Counted from the stretch's first letter, positions 7,727 through 17,358 are shown. The stretch is DNA of 64,000 bases from Pedobacter xixiisoli (GCF_900215335.1 NZ_OCMT01000002.1:1302001-1366000); one strand, 5' to 3'. The notes: generated by a model not told the origin, from the sequence alone. Numbers and translations: made by a program.

Positions 7727-10150
7727 TTATTTACCTTGTCCCATGCCGCCCATGCCGCCACCTTGTTGTTGGTCTTGCTTCACGTCATCATTTTTAATTT
7801 TCTTTTTCTCAGTAAACTTCAACTTACCAAATTTGTAGCTAAAGTTTAAGCTGATCTGACGTAATGGATAGTAAATATTAGAGGTTTGACCAAATGACTC
7901 TCCCGATTTTGATACCGTTTTGATATGTAGATCTCTATTGAACGGATTCAATAAGTTCAACCCAAGTGAAGCTTGTTTTTTCATGATGTCTTTTTTCACA
8001 CCACCTCCATAGAAGAACATTGGATCTGTCTTGCTTTGGAAAGTATAACGAGGTGAGTTAACCACACCAAACAATTCTAAATTCCAACCACCTTTAAATG
8101 CTGTAGCAGAACGTAAAAAGAGGTTATAATTTAGATAAGTACCCTCGTGCATGCCTATTCTATTAGGATCTTTGTTCTCAATTTCGTAAGTATTTACACC
8201 TACGTTAGTCATTAAAGTCCATTTTGGTGTTGGGTTATAAGAAGCAAAAACGTTTGCGCCGAAACTTTGTGTAGTTCCAATGTTGTTATAAGTAGTCAAG
8301 GTTGATCCTGGAATATCGCCATCCGTAACAAAGTTTTCAATCACGTTTCTAGTATTTCTGTAAAATAATGAAGCATTGATCATTGAACCTTTAATGAAAG
8401 TTGAGTAACCTAATTCTACATTATGGCTCAACTCTGGATCTAGATCTGGATTACCCTGCATTACGCTATACGGGTTTGTTTCATTCAAAAATGGATTTAA
8501 GTAAGCCAAACTTGGACGTTGCACCCTTTTATTATAGGCTAATTTAATTGTAGTAGATCCTTTAATGGTTTGTGAAAGTACCGCACTTGGGAACAAGTTA
8601 AAATAATCATTTTTAACTGGAACACCGTTCGCATTGGTAAAACCGATTTCCGTATACTCGCCTCTTACGCCTCCTTTAAATTTTATCTTTTCCGTTAAAT
8701 TGAAAGCGATAGTAGAATAAGCAGCACCAACATTTTGGTCGTAATCAAAATCCTGTGCAGAATTTTGAGCAAACTCACTTCTGATATTTCTTAAAATTCC
8801 TTTTGCTCCAACTTCCCAAGTTACTGTCTTACTAAAAGGATATACGTAGTCAGTTTGTAAGGTATACTCTCTATTTTTACCTACGTTATCGCTCTCTGTA
8901 TATCTTAATGGAGCCCCAGAAGCATCGCGTTGATCATTTACAAATTCATTGGTATTTCTGCCTTGTATTAACTGACCAGCAACAGAAAATTCTTCGCCTT
9001 GTTTTTTGCTGGTCTTTCTGTAATCCAAATTCCAATCCAAGTTGTTGTTCCCCATATCGCTTCTACCAACAATAGTCCCATTTGGTACTCCATTCTCGAA
9101 TATACTTGATCCAGAAGGTCCTCCGTTATAGAACCTGTTGTATTTAGCGTTGGTACTTAAGTTGTTATAAGCGTTAAAATCATAATCTAGACCTAAACTA
9201 CCGTTAAAGCCTTCTCTTTTCCAATCAGACATTCCATTTTGCAAAACATCGCCCGAACTAGTTGTATTTAGGAAAGATGTTTTGGTTTCTTGCGGATAAG
9301 CAAAACTACCACCTAATGCCGTATTTGCACTAAAACGTCCAGATTTTGCTGTTAAGTTAAAGTTACCGTTGTTTTGGCGTGTACCTGCCGAAGCATTTAC
9401 TGAACCGCTTACACCTTCTGCGTTGCTTTTCTTGGTGATGATATTGATGATACCACCAGAACCTTCTGCTTCATATTTAGCCGATGGGTTGGTAATTACC
9501 TCCACACTCTTAATCTGCTCTGCAGGAATCATTTTCAAGGCATCAGCTACGCTATTTGCCATCGTTCCAGATGGTTTTCCATTGATTAAAACCCTCACTG
9601 CACTTCCACGCAATTGAACGTTTCCATTCATATCTACAGATAACATCGGCACTTTACGCATTACATCAGTTGCATCTCCACCAGCATTGGTAGCATCTGC
9701 TTCTGCATTGTAAACCATACGGTCAATTTTATTCTCAACTACGTTCTTTTTTCCTTCAATAGTTACTTCATTTAAAGTACTTGCACTACCTGACAAAAAA
9801 ACATTGCCCATATTGTTGTCTGGCTTTTCTGGAGTAGTTTTAACCAATACATTTTTAGTGGTGTACCCAATAAAACCAACCACCAATTTATATTCGCCAG
9901 GGGCGATGTTTTGGATAGAGACCTTACCTTTTGCATCTGTTAAGGCTCCATTTACTGGTTTTGATGTTTTGGTATTGATTAACGAAACTGTAGCGTATTC
10001 TACAGGTTGTTTAGTTAATGAATCTAAAATAGTTGCCGATATACGCCCTGTTACTTTCGGTGCTGCATTGCCTCCTCCCATCATCGGGAATTGCGCTTTT
10101 GCATTCATCATCATCAGTAAAGCGGCACAAATTAGTAGTAGTTTTTTCAT
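7727..10150 (-). CDS. TonB-dependent-receptor-like outer-membrane beta-barrel protein
   Basis: An 807-residue outer-membrane protein. A signal peptide (about 1-19) precedes a carboxypeptidase-regulatory-like domain (about 35-115, SATILDSLTKQPVEYATVSL), a plug domain (about 130-240, VRVLINGKPSG and IKSVEVITNPSAKYEAEGSGGIINIITKK) and a long barrel of alternating strands to about 790. The plug and barrel fit the Bacteroidota OMP_b-brl_3 group rather than classic SusC. No TonB box is evident. The tail is Gln/Gly/Met-rich (KQDQQQGGGMGGMGQGK), which is unusual because barrels normally end in an aromatic residue. No SusD-type partner is adjacent, so the ligand is unknown. Confidence 0.88.
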   Translation of the reverse strand: MKKLLLICAALLMMMNAKAQFPMMGGGNAAPKVTGRISATILDSLTKQPVEYATVSLINTKTSKPVNGALTDAKGKVSIQNIAPGEYKLVVGFIGYTTKNVLVKTTPEKPDNNMGNVFLSGSASTLNEVTIEGKKNVVENKIDRMVYNAEADATNAGGDATDVMRKVPMLSVDMNGNVQLRGSAVRVLINGKPSGTMANSVADALKMIPAEQIKSVEVITNPSAKYEAEGSGGIINIITKKSNAEGVSGSVNASAGTRQNNGNFNLTAKSGRFSANTALGGSFAYPQETKTSFLNTTSSGDVLQNGMSDWKREGFNGSLGLDYDFNAYNNLSTNAKYNRFYNGGPSGSSIFENGVPNGTIVGRSDMGNNNLDWNLDYRKTSKKQGEEFSVAGQLIQGRNTNEFVNDQRDASGAPLRYTESDNVGKNREYTLQTDYVYPFSKTVTWEVGAKGILRNIRSEFAQNSAQDFDYDQNVGAAYSTIAFNLTEKIKFKGGVRGEYTEIGFTNANGVPVKNDYFNLFPSAVLSQTIKGSTTIKLAYNKRVQRPSLAYLNPFLNETNPYSVMQGNPDLDPELSHNVELGYSTFIKGSMINASLFYRNTRNVIENFVTDGDIPGSTLTTYNNIGTTQSFGANVFASYNPTPKWTLMTNVGVNTYEIENKDPNRIGMHEGTYLNYNLFLRSATAFKGGWNLELFGVVNSPRYTFQSKTDPMFFYGGGVKKDIMKKQASLGLNLLNPFNRDLHIKTVSKSGESFGQTSNIYYPLRQISLNFSYKFGKLKFTEKKKIKNDDVKQDQQQGGGMGGMGQGK

Positions 10151-10181
10151 TTTATTCTGTTGTTTGTACGTATTAGTCTTT

Positions 10182-10189
10182 CAAAGATA
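10182..10189 (-). promoter_or_regulatory. -7 box of the outer-membrane receptor gene
   Basis: TATCTTTG on the minus strand, a full TAnnTTTG match 31 nt before the ATG at 10150. No clear -33 TTG is seen at 18-21 nt. Confidence 0.55.
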
Positions 10190-10366
10190 TATTTTGTTAC
10201 AGGGGCACTAAAGTAATTTCTCACAACTTGTAGGAAACCCTCGGTGAATGGCAATTTTTAAACGGCGAATGGTTTAGGATAAATCATTTTTCCGCTAAAA
10301 AAGTAATTCGCATAGAATATTGTTCAGCTTATATCCATAATTTAGTACGTAATAAACCAATAGCCC

Positions 10367-11953
10367 ATGTCCAAATACCCGCTCGTCACATTTATCTGTG
10401 TTATTTCCTGCTGCTTTTTTTGTACCAAACCTAATTTCACTCCTTATAAGGCTGCAAACAATTGGCAAAACACAAGTGTAAAACCTCTTTTTAAGAACTA
10501 TTTGGGCATTAACTTATTTGAATGGGATTACCTCACCTACCAACAGGAAAACCATATTAATGAAGCTAAAATGGAACGGATTAAAGCCTTTGGAACAGTA
10601 AGGCATTATCTAGATTGGGAAAAAATTGAAACCATACAAGATAGCTTTACATTTAACCCTTCGCATACCGGCAATTGGAACCTTGATATTATTTACCAAC
10701 GCAATGCTCAGGAAGATATCGGAACTTTGGTTTGTTTAAAAACCATTCCTCAATGGTTAATTAACTCCTATCCCGAAAACCAAAGAGATTATGAAAATGT
10801 GCCTGCTCCTTATCCATTGGACAAGAGCAAACCAGAATCTTACATCGCACAAGCAAAAGCTGGCTTCCAACTTGCTGCAAGATACGGTCGAAATAAAAAC
10901 ATAGATCCTTCTTTAATTAAGATCAACACTAAAACTCGCTGGCCTGGAGATAACGCTAACGAATTGAAAACAGGTCTAGGTCTCATTGAATATATCGAAT
11001 GTGATAACGAAAGGGATAAATGGTGGAAGGGGCAGCAGGCTTACCAAAGTCCTGAAGAATATGCCGCAAATCTTTCTGCTTTTTATGACGGGCATAAAGA
11101 AACACTCGGAAAAGATGTAGGGGTAAAAACGGCAGACACCTCCATTCAAGTTGTAATGGGTGGACTGGCCGTACCAGATACGAATTACGTTAGTCGTATG
11201 ATTGAGTGGTGTAGAAAATACCGTGGCCTTAACCCTGATGGATCGGTGAACTTATGCTTCGATATAATTAATTACCATGCTTATTCTGGCGATACAGATT
11301 ACAGCCAACGGAGCCGAAGCACTGTCGGTTTGGCACCAGAGCTTTCACTGATAGGAGAGCTTACGAAAAAGTTTGTCGCACTTTCTAGGGAAAAAGCAAA
11401 TTCTATACCGGTATGGGTTACAGAAACTGGCTATGACATTTCACCGAATAGTAACATAAGAGCCATTTCCATCGGCAGCAAATCAGCTTTGGTAACACAA
11501 GCAGACTGGAATTTACGTACCTCATTGCTCTATGCTAGAAGTGGTATTAGCAGGTCTGTATTTTACATGCTGAATGATATTGTTAACGGAGATCCTTCAA
11601 TTCAATTTAGCACCAGTGGCTTTATTAATCCTGATTTGAGCGCTCGTCCATCTTGGTACTACATGCAACAAGCTAAAACTATATTAGGCGACTATACTTA
11701 CTCAAATACCATCCATCAAGACCCTATTGTTGATGTTTATAAAAAGGGGAACAAAGAAATTTACGTATTAACGATTCCAGACCAGATTGGACGTACCGCT
11801 AACTATACCTTAAATTTAGGCGATACTAAACAGGCAGTCCTCTACCATTTGCAAACGGACAAAGGAACAGCAAAAGCTACGAAGGTGAACTTAATAAACG
11901 GCAAGTTAAGTGTTAATGTAACCGAAACTCCTGTTTTTGTAGAAAAGCTTTAG
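10367..11953 (+). CDS. Putative clan GH-A-like glycosidase lipoprotein
   Basis: A 528-residue predicted lipoprotein: a short hydrophobic N-terminus ends in the lipobox-like VISC with Cys15. The body reads as a TIM-barrel glycosidase of the GH-A type, with a candidate acid/base Glu215 in IECDNERD (Asn-Glu pair) and a candidate nucleophile Glu353 in VWVTETGYD. From about 440 onward a small beta domain follows (IYVLTIPDQIGRTANYTLNL). The exact GH family cannot be named from reading alone. It is divergent from the outer-membrane receptor gene, and shared regulation is possible but unproven. Confidence 0.7.
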   Translation: MSKYPLVTFICVISCCFFCTKPNFTPYKAANNWQNTSVKPLFKNYLGINLFEWDYLTYQQENHINEAKMERIKAFGTVRHYLDWEKIETIQDSFTFNPSHTGNWNLDIIYQRNAQEDIGTLVCLKTIPQWLINSYPENQRDYENVPAPYPLDKSKPESYIAQAKAGFQLAARYGRNKNIDPSLIKINTKTRWPGDNANELKTGLGLIEYIECDNERDKWWKGQQAYQSPEEYAANLSAFYDGHKETLGKDVGVKTADTSIQVVMGGLAVPDTNYVSRMIEWCRKYRGLNPDGSVNLCFDIINYHAYSGDTDYSQRSRSTVGLAPELSLIGELTKKFVALSREKANSIPVWVTETGYDISPNSNIRAISIGSKSALVTQADWNLRTSLLYARSGISRSVFYMLNDIVNGDPSIQFSTSGFINPDLSARPSWYYMQQAKTILGDYTYSNTIHQDPIVDVYKKGNKEIYVLTIPDQIGRTANYTLNLGDTKQAVLYHLQTDKGTAKATKVNLINGKLSVNVTETPVFVEKL

Positions 11954-12032
11954 CTTTGATGTGATGTGATGTGATGAAACAAAAAATACCAAATTAGTTT
12001 TACACTTATTTGGGGTTTTTAAATAGTTTGGT

Positions 12033-12122
12033 CGTCATCTCGACCGTAGTAATACGAAGTGGAGAGATCTTTCGACTAATATGACCAACCTGAAAGATTT
12101 CTCCACTTCGCTCGAAATGACG
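12033..12122. repeat. Long imperfect inverted repeat, GTCATTTCGA family
   Basis: The left arm begins GTCATCTCGACC and runs to GAAGTGGAGAGATCTTT. The right arm is its near reverse complement, GAAAGATTTCTCCACTTCGC then TCGAAATGAC. It lies between the converging glycosidase and leuS genes and would form a large hairpin, possibly a bidirectional terminator. Related elements occur at about 7633, 25222 and 59162. Confidence 0.75.
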
Positions 12123-12128
12123 TGCTGA

Positions 12129-14909
12129 CTATATTACAATATTCACAATCTTTCCTTTTACAAAGATGATTTTTTTTGGTGTAGCACCATTCAAAAATCC
12201 TTGAACTTGTTCATTGGCTAAAACAGCTGCCTCAGCGTCTTTAGGTTCTAACGCCAAGCTCAAATTCAAATTCATCTTCATTTTACCGTTGATAGAAATT
12301 GGATAAGCAAACTCGTCTTCTACCAAGTGATTAGGATTAAAAGTTGGATATGCTGCTGTAGACAAATCCTTGTTACCCAACAACGACCATAATTCTTCGC
12401 AGATGTGTGGTGCATAAGGTGCCAATACTACTACTAAATCTTGTAGAATTGCTCTCTTGTTGCATTTTAAATCTGTTAGTTCGTTTACGGCAATCATAAA
12501 GCTAGAAACTGAGGTATTGAAAGAGAACCTTTCAACATCATCTTGTACTTTCTTAATGATTTTATGCAATGCTTTCAACTCTGCTTTTGTTGGTTCAGCA
12601 TCGCTTACGGTAAATTCCCAAGCTTCGTTATGGAACAAACGCCAGAATTTACGTAAGAACTTAAACACACCTTCGATACCATTGGTGTTCCAAGGTTTAC
12701 TTTGCTCTAACGGACCTAAGAACATTTCGTACATACGCAAAGTATCTGCTCCGTATTGTGCAATTAACACATCAGGGTTTACCACGTTGAATTTAGATTT
12801 CGACATCTTTTCAACTTCTACACCGCAAACGTATTTGCCGTTTTCCAAGATAAGTTCAGCGTTTGCAAATTCATCTCGCCACGTTTTAAATTTCTCGATA
12901 TCTAAGACATCATTCTCAACAATATTTACATCAACATGTAGAGCAATGGTTTTGTAGTCTTTTCTTAAACCAGCAGATACCAAAGTATTAGTGCCACGTC
13001 CTTCTTCATCAACCACACGATAAACAAAGTTACTCCTACCTTGGATCATCCCTTGGTTAATCAACTTTTTGAAAGGCTCTTCTTCTTGCACAAAACCTAA
13101 ATCCTTCAAAAACTTGTTCCAGAAACGACTGTACAACAAGTGACCTGTGGCATGCTCATTACCACCGATGTACAAATCCACATCTTTCCAGTAATCTACC
13201 GCTTCTTTTGAAGCAAACTCGCTGTTGTTTTGCGCATCCATATAACGATACCAGTACCAACTACTTCCTGCCCAACCTGGCATGGTAGATAATTCGTACT
13301 CGTATTGGTCTTCATATTTCCAACCTTCGGCTCTACCTAGTGGCGGTTCCCCAGTTTCCGTTGGTAAATATTTATCGATTTCTGGCAATAACAATGGCAA
13401 CTCTTCCTCTTTTAACAAGTAAGGCAAACCATCTTTAAAATATACTGGAATTGGCTCGCCCCAATAACGTTGGCGACCAAAAATAGCATCACGTTGACGG
13501 AAATTTACTTTTGCTTTTCCTACGCCTTGGTCCTCTAACCATTGGTTTAAGAAAGCAACCGCTTCTTTATATTCCATGCCGTTGATGAAACCAGAGTTAA
13601 TGTATTTACCTTCTTTGGTTGGGTCGGCTTGTACATCAATATCTTTTTGTGCATCCAAAATTTGGATAATCGGCAAATTAAAGTGCGTTGCAAACAACCA
13701 ATCGCGTTGGTCACCACTTGGCACGCCCATTACGGCACCTGTTCCATAACCCGCCAATACATAATCCGCAATCCACAATTGTACACGCTCGCCACTTACC
13801 GGATTAACCACGTAAGTTCCCGTAAAAGCACCAGAAACAGTTTTAGCATCCGCCATGCGGTCTAATTCCGATTTCTTCTTAGTTTGTAAGATGTAATTTT
13901 CGATATCAGCTTTTTGTTCTGGAGTAGTTAATTCTGCTACCCATTCGTGCTCTGGCGCTAAAACCAAATAAGAAACACCAAAAATCGTATCTACACGTGT
14001 AGTGAAAACTTCAATTTGTTTTTCGCTGTTTTCTACTTTAAACTTCACCGATGCACCCACGCTCTTGCCAATCCAGTTGCGTTGCATTTCTTTCATCGGT
14101 TCTGGCCAATCGATGGTGTCCAATCCTTGCAAAAGCCTATCTGCGTAGGCAGTAATTCTCATACTCCATTGCATCATTTTCTTTTGCTCTACAGGAAAAC
14201 CACCACGCTCAGAAAAACCGTCTTTAACTTCATCGTTAGCCAATACGGTACCTAAAGCAGGACACCAATTTACCGTGCTTTCCTTTAAATAAGTTAAGCG
14301 ATATTTTAATAGCTCTACTTGCTTTTCTTCTTCGCTAAAAGCAGCCCAATCAGTTGGCAAGAAACTTCTTGTATCTTCATCTTTAGCAGCCTTTACATCA
14401 GCACTGCCAGCCTCATTAAATTTATGAATTAAGGTAGAAATCGGCTCTGCCTTATCTGTTTCTAGGTTGTACCAAGAATTGAATAGCTGCATGAAAATCC
14501 ACTGTGTCCATTTGTAGTAAGCTGGGTCGCTGGTACGAACTTCACGGCTCCAATCGAAAGAAAAACCGATTTGGTCTAACTGACGACGGTAAGTATTAAT
14601 GTTAGTTTCAGTAGTTACTGCCGGATGTTGCCCAGTTTGGATAGCATACTGCTCAGCAGGTAAACCAAATGAGTCGTACCCCATTGGATGTAATACATTG
14701 TAACCTTTTAAACGTTTGTATCTCGAAAAAATATCTGAAGCAATATAACCCAGTGGATGACCAACGTGCAAACCTGCTCCCGAAGGATAAGGAAACATGT
14801 CCAAAACATAGTATTTCGGCTTGTCTGAATTGGCTTCGGCTTTAAACGACTGATTTTCTGCCCAGTATTTTTGCCACTTTTGTTCTATGGCTGCAAATTG
14901 ATAATCCAT
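12129..14909 (-). CDS. leuS: Leucyl-tRNA synthetase
   Basis: Class Ia aminoacyl-tRNA synthetase charging tRNA-Leu, 926 residues from the ATG at 14909. The HIGH motif is HVGHPLGY after MFPYPSGAGL, and the KMSKS motif is MSKSKFNVVNP near the C-terminal third; an editing domain of usual length lies between. The protein is longer than typical bacterial LeuRS (about 860). About 60 extra residues sit between NSWYNLETDK and YLKESTVNWCP, and the adjacent zinc-ribbon cysteines of other LeuRS are missing. An in-frame extension to 14972 overlaps the promoter and is rejected. Confidence 0.96.
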   Translation of the reverse strand: MDYQFAAIEQKWQKYWAENQSFKAEANSDKPKYYVLDMFPYPSGAGLHVGHPLGYIASDIFSRYKRLKGYNVLHPMGYDSFGLPAEQYAIQTGQHPAVTTETNINTYRRQLDQIGFSFDWSREVRTSDPAYYKWTQWIFMQLFNSWYNLETDKAEPISTLIHKFNEAGSADVKAAKDEDTRSFLPTDWAAFSEEEKQVELLKYRLTYLKESTVNWCPALGTVLANDEVKDGFSERGGFPVEQKKMMQWSMRITAYADRLLQGLDTIDWPEPMKEMQRNWIGKSVGASVKFKVENSEKQIEVFTTRVDTIFGVSYLVLAPEHEWVAELTTPEQKADIENYILQTKKKSELDRMADAKTVSGAFTGTYVVNPVSGERVQLWIADYVLAGYGTGAVMGVPSGDQRDWLFATHFNLPIIQILDAQKDIDVQADPTKEGKYINSGFINGMEYKEAVAFLNQWLEDQGVGKAKVNFRQRDAIFGRQRYWGEPIPVYFKDGLPYLLKEEELPLLLPEIDKYLPTETGEPPLGRAEGWKYEDQYEYELSTMPGWAGSSWYWYRYMDAQNNSEFASKEAVDYWKDVDLYIGGNEHATGHLLYSRFWNKFLKDLGFVQEEEPFKKLINQGMIQGRSNFVYRVVDEEGRGTNTLVSAGLRKDYKTIALHVDVNIVENDVLDIEKFKTWRDEFANAELILENGKYVCGVEVEKMSKSKFNVVNPDVLIAQYGADTLRMYEMFLGPLEQSKPWNTNGIEGVFKFLRKFWRLFHNEAWEFTVSDAEPTKAELKALHKIIKKVQDDVERFSFNTSVSSFMIAVNELTDLKCNKRAILQDLVVVLAPYAPHICEELWSLLGNKDLSTAAYPTFNPNHLVEDEFAYPISINGKMKMNLNLSLALEPKDAEAAVLANEQVQGFLNGATPKKIIFVKGKIVNIVI

Positions 14910-14943
14910 TGATATGTTGTTTCTAATAACGCTCTTTAACGGG

Positions 14944-14972
14944 CAAAGGTAAGGAAATTTACGATTGGTCAA
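14944..14972 (-). promoter_or_regulatory. leuS promoter (TTG -33, TACCTTTG -7)
   Basis: On the minus strand TTGACC is followed after 18 nt by TACCTTTG, matching both elements of the Bacteroidota housekeeping promoter. The leader to the ATG at 14909 would be about 28 nt. Confidence 0.75.
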
Positions 14973-14984
14973 AAAGGGGGCAGT

Positions 14985-15039
14985 AGTCAGGTATCAGTGG
15001 TCAGAGAAATAACCAATAGACAAGCACCAATAATCAAAC
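14985..15039 (+). repeat. Dispersed intergenic repeat, copy A
   Basis: Word-like AT-rich element (TCAGGTATCA ... ACCAATAGACAAGCACCAAT ... AATCAAAC). Its reverse complement recurs, diverged, at 24056-24118. A shorter internal direct repeat follows: the stretch from 15021 (CAAGCACCAATAATCAAACA then ATATTATCGC) is echoed from about 15122. The 441-bp gap between leuS and ftsX otherwise holds only promoters. Confidence 0.6.
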
Positions 15040-15351
15040 AACACATATTATCGCTGATGCAAATTCCTCTTAAATGTGCGGAAACGTCAGCAAAAATCTG
15101 CGGGATAGAAAATAATCAAGAACCAAGCATCATTATCAAACAAGAAATATTATCGCATTTGCTAACTTACGGACTTCCCGACTATCAACTTCCGGACTAA
15201 ACACGTTAAAGAATGTTAAACTATCTTCACTAATCGATACATTTTCTCAACTTTATTCACTACCAACAATAAAACAATTGAGCAATTAAGCCCTCATTAA
15301 ATTTAATTTTAAGTTATCTTTACTTATTTTCGCAAAAACAATTAAGTACGT

Positions 15352-16230
15352 ATGGAAGAATTTGAAGTAAGTCAGGCGGCTAAAAAGACCAAAACAGTAT
15401 ATATTTCTACCATTTTCAGCATTGCATTAGTGTTGTTAATGTTGGGGATGTTGGGTTTAATCTTGGTACACGCTAAAAACTTATCTAATTATGTGAAAGA
15501 AAATATTGTTCTAAACATCATAGTAGATGAAGGTGCTAAAGAAACCGAAGTGCTTGCTTTTAAAAAGAATTTAGACAACAATATTGCAGTTAAACAAACG
15601 CAATACGTAAATAAAGAAGTTGCTCAGCATAACTTAACCAAAGATTTAGGTGAGGATTTCGTGAATTTCTTAGGTTACAATCCGCTACTTTCTACCATTG
15701 ATGTTTACTTGAAAGCTGATTACGCTAATAACCAAAATATCGATGCGTTAAGAAAAAGTATAGAAAAAGATCCTATTGTAAAAGAAGTAGTTTACCAAAG
15801 CTCATTGATTGACATGGTGAATAAAAACATCAATACCATTAGTTTAATCGTATTGGGTTTTGCGGGAATTTTATTAGTAATTGCCATTGCTTTAATCAAC
15901 AATACTATTCGCTTAGCCATTTTCTCTCAGCGTTTCTTAATCAAGAGTATGCAGTTAGTAGGCGCTACGAAGAACTTCATCCGTCAGCCATTTATTTTAG
16001 TTGCGGCTTTACATGGTATTATTGCATCATTCATTGCCATTATCATCCTTTTAGGATTGCTATACTACGCACAACAAGAGTTGCCAGAAATCATCATTTT
16101 GAGAAACTTTACCGAATTTGGCTTTGTATTCATCAGTATGATAGCGATTGGCATTTTCATTACTGCAATTAGCACTTGGTTTGCGGTAAGCAAATATTTA
16201 CGTTTAAAAATTTACGACCTGTACAGATAG
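15352..16230 (+). CDS. ftsX: Cell division protein FtsX
   Basis: A 292-residue permease-fold protein of the FtsEX complex, which couples ATP hydrolysis by FtsE to activation of septal wall hydrolases. It has a cytoplasmic N-terminus, a first membrane segment (about 20-43), an extracellular domain (about 45-160), then three segments (about 165-187, 215-245, 255-282). The C-terminal half carries the FtsX-like motif RFLIKSMQLVGATKNFIRQPF. No ftsE gene is adjacent, which is common in this phylum. It leads a run with a DUF3098-type gene, uppP and truB, an order I recall as conserved in Bacteroidota. Confidence 0.93.
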   Translation: MEEFEVSQAAKKTKTVYISTIFSIALVLLMLGMLGLILVHAKNLSNYVKENIVLNIIVDEGAKETEVLAFKKNLDNNIAVKQTQYVNKEVAQHNLTKDLGEDFVNFLGYNPLLSTIDVYLKADYANNQNIDALRKSIEKDPIVKEVVYQSSLIDMVNKNINTISLIVLGFAGILLVIAIALINNTIRLAIFSQRFLIKSMQLVGATKNFIRQPFILVAALHGIIASFIAIIILLGLLYYAQQELPEIIILRNFTEFGFVFISMIAIGIFITAISTWFAVSKYLRLKIYDLYR

Positions 16231-16233
16231 ATC

Positions 16234-16461
16234 ATGTCAGATAAAAAAATAACTTCTGCAACGCAGAACCAAAAAGAAGAATTGGTATTTACCAAGAAAA
16301 ACTACCAATTGTTAATCATCAGCATGGTAATTGTTGTGGTTGGCTTTTTATTGATGATGGGCGCAGATGGAGATATCTACGATACTAGAAGAACACTTAT
16401 TGCTCCGATAACCGTACTTTTTGGGTTTGGATTTGGTGTTTACGCTATTTTAAAGAGATAG
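16234..16461 (+). CDS. Small DUF3098-type membrane protein
   Basis: A 75-residue protein with two hydrophobic segments (about 27-43 and 56-72) separated by MGADGDIYDTRRTLIAP, a stretch characteristic of the DUF3098 family as I recall it. It begins 3 bp after ftsX and is surely cotranscribed with it. Function unknown. Its constant position next to ftsX suggests an envelope or division role, which is inference. Confidence 0.82.
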   Translation: MSDKKITSATQNQKEELVFTKKNYQLLIISMVIVVVGFLLMMGADGDIYDTRRTLIAPITVLFGFGFGVYAILKR

Positions 16462-16531
16462 AGCCTCTACACGAAAGCTAGGCAATTGCACTAGAATCGT
16501 AATTCTCAAATCTACAATCGTAAATTCCATA

Positions 16532-17326
16532 ATGAATTATATACAAGCAATCATCCTTGCTATTATTGAAGGATTAACCGAGTTTTTGCCTGTTTCTTCT
16601 ACAGGTCACATGATTATTGGAACGGCCTTGATGAACATGGAGCCTACTCCTTTTGTCAAACTTTTTACCATCGTTATCCAGCTTGGCACTATCTTATCAG
16701 TGTTGGTATTATATTTCAAACGCTTTTTCAAATCGTTAAACTTTTATTATAAATTGGTGGTAGCCGCCATACCAGCTTCAATTTTAGGGATCGTGTTAAA
16801 CGACTTTATTGATTCGCTATTGGAAAGTCCATTAATGGTAGCTGTGATGTTAGTTGTTGGGGGAGTGATACTTCTGTTTGTAGACAAATGGTTTAACAAG
16901 CCACAAATTGACAACTCGGACGAAATCAGTTATAAGCAATCTTTCATTATTGGTCTTTACCAATGCTTGGCCTTAATTCCTGGCACTTCTCGTTCTGCAA
17001 GTACAATAGTTGGTGGAATGACGCAAAACCTCACACGTAAGGCAGCAGCCGAATTTTCATTCTTCTTGGCCATACCAATGATGCTGGGAGCGTCTGTTAT
17101 CAAATTATACAAGTTTTTAAAAGAAGGCCATACTTTTTCTGGCGAAGAAATCAATATGTTAGTTATTGGCAATGTGGTTGGTTTTATCGTAGCTATTATT
17201 GCTATCAAAACATTCATCAATATCCTTACTAAACACGGTTTTAAAGCTTTTGGATGGTATCGTATTGTAGTAGGCTTAATCATCTTGGTTTTATTACTTT
17301 CTGGCCACGAATTATCAATCATTTAA
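16532..17326 (+). CDS. uppP: Undecaprenyl-diphosphatase
   Basis: A 264-residue integral membrane phosphatase (BacA/UppP family) that recycles undecaprenyl diphosphate to the monophosphate carrier needed for peptidoglycan and surface glycans; it also underlies low-level bacitracin resistance. The two catalytic motifs are clear: EGLTEFLPVSSTGHMII near the N-terminus and PGTSRSASTIVGGM in the middle. About eight membrane segments. It follows the DUF3098-type gene by 70 bp, a gap holding a TCTCAAATCTA repeat word, and precedes truB. Confidence 0.96.
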   Translation: MNYIQAIILAIIEGLTEFLPVSSTGHMIIGTALMNMEPTPFVKLFTIVIQLGTILSVLVLYFKRFFKSLNFYYKLVVAAIPASILGIVLNDFIDSLLESPLMVAVMLVVGGVILLFVDKWFNKPQIDNSDEISYKQSFIIGLYQCLALIPGTSRSASTIVGGMTQNLTRKAAAEFSFFLAIPMMLGASVIKLYKFLKEGHTFSGEEINMLVIGNVVGFIVAIIAIKTFINILTKHGFKAFGWYRIVVGLIILVLLLSGHELSII

Positions 17327-17330
17327 TCTG

Positions 17331-17338
17331 TAACTTTG
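17331..17338 (+). promoter_or_regulatory. -7 box of truB
   Basis: TAACTTTG, a full TAnnTTTG match just after uppP, 20 nt before the TTG start of truB. It suggests truB can be transcribed separately from uppP. Confidence 0.55.
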
Positions 17339-17358
17339 CGGCCTAATAAAATACCGTA

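Noticed and set aside
14997..15200. 67-residue plus-strand open frame starting with GTG between leuS and ftsX
   Set aside because: It lies wholly within the dispersed repeat and its internal echo; composition and the inverse copy at 24056 show it is repeat DNA, not a gene.
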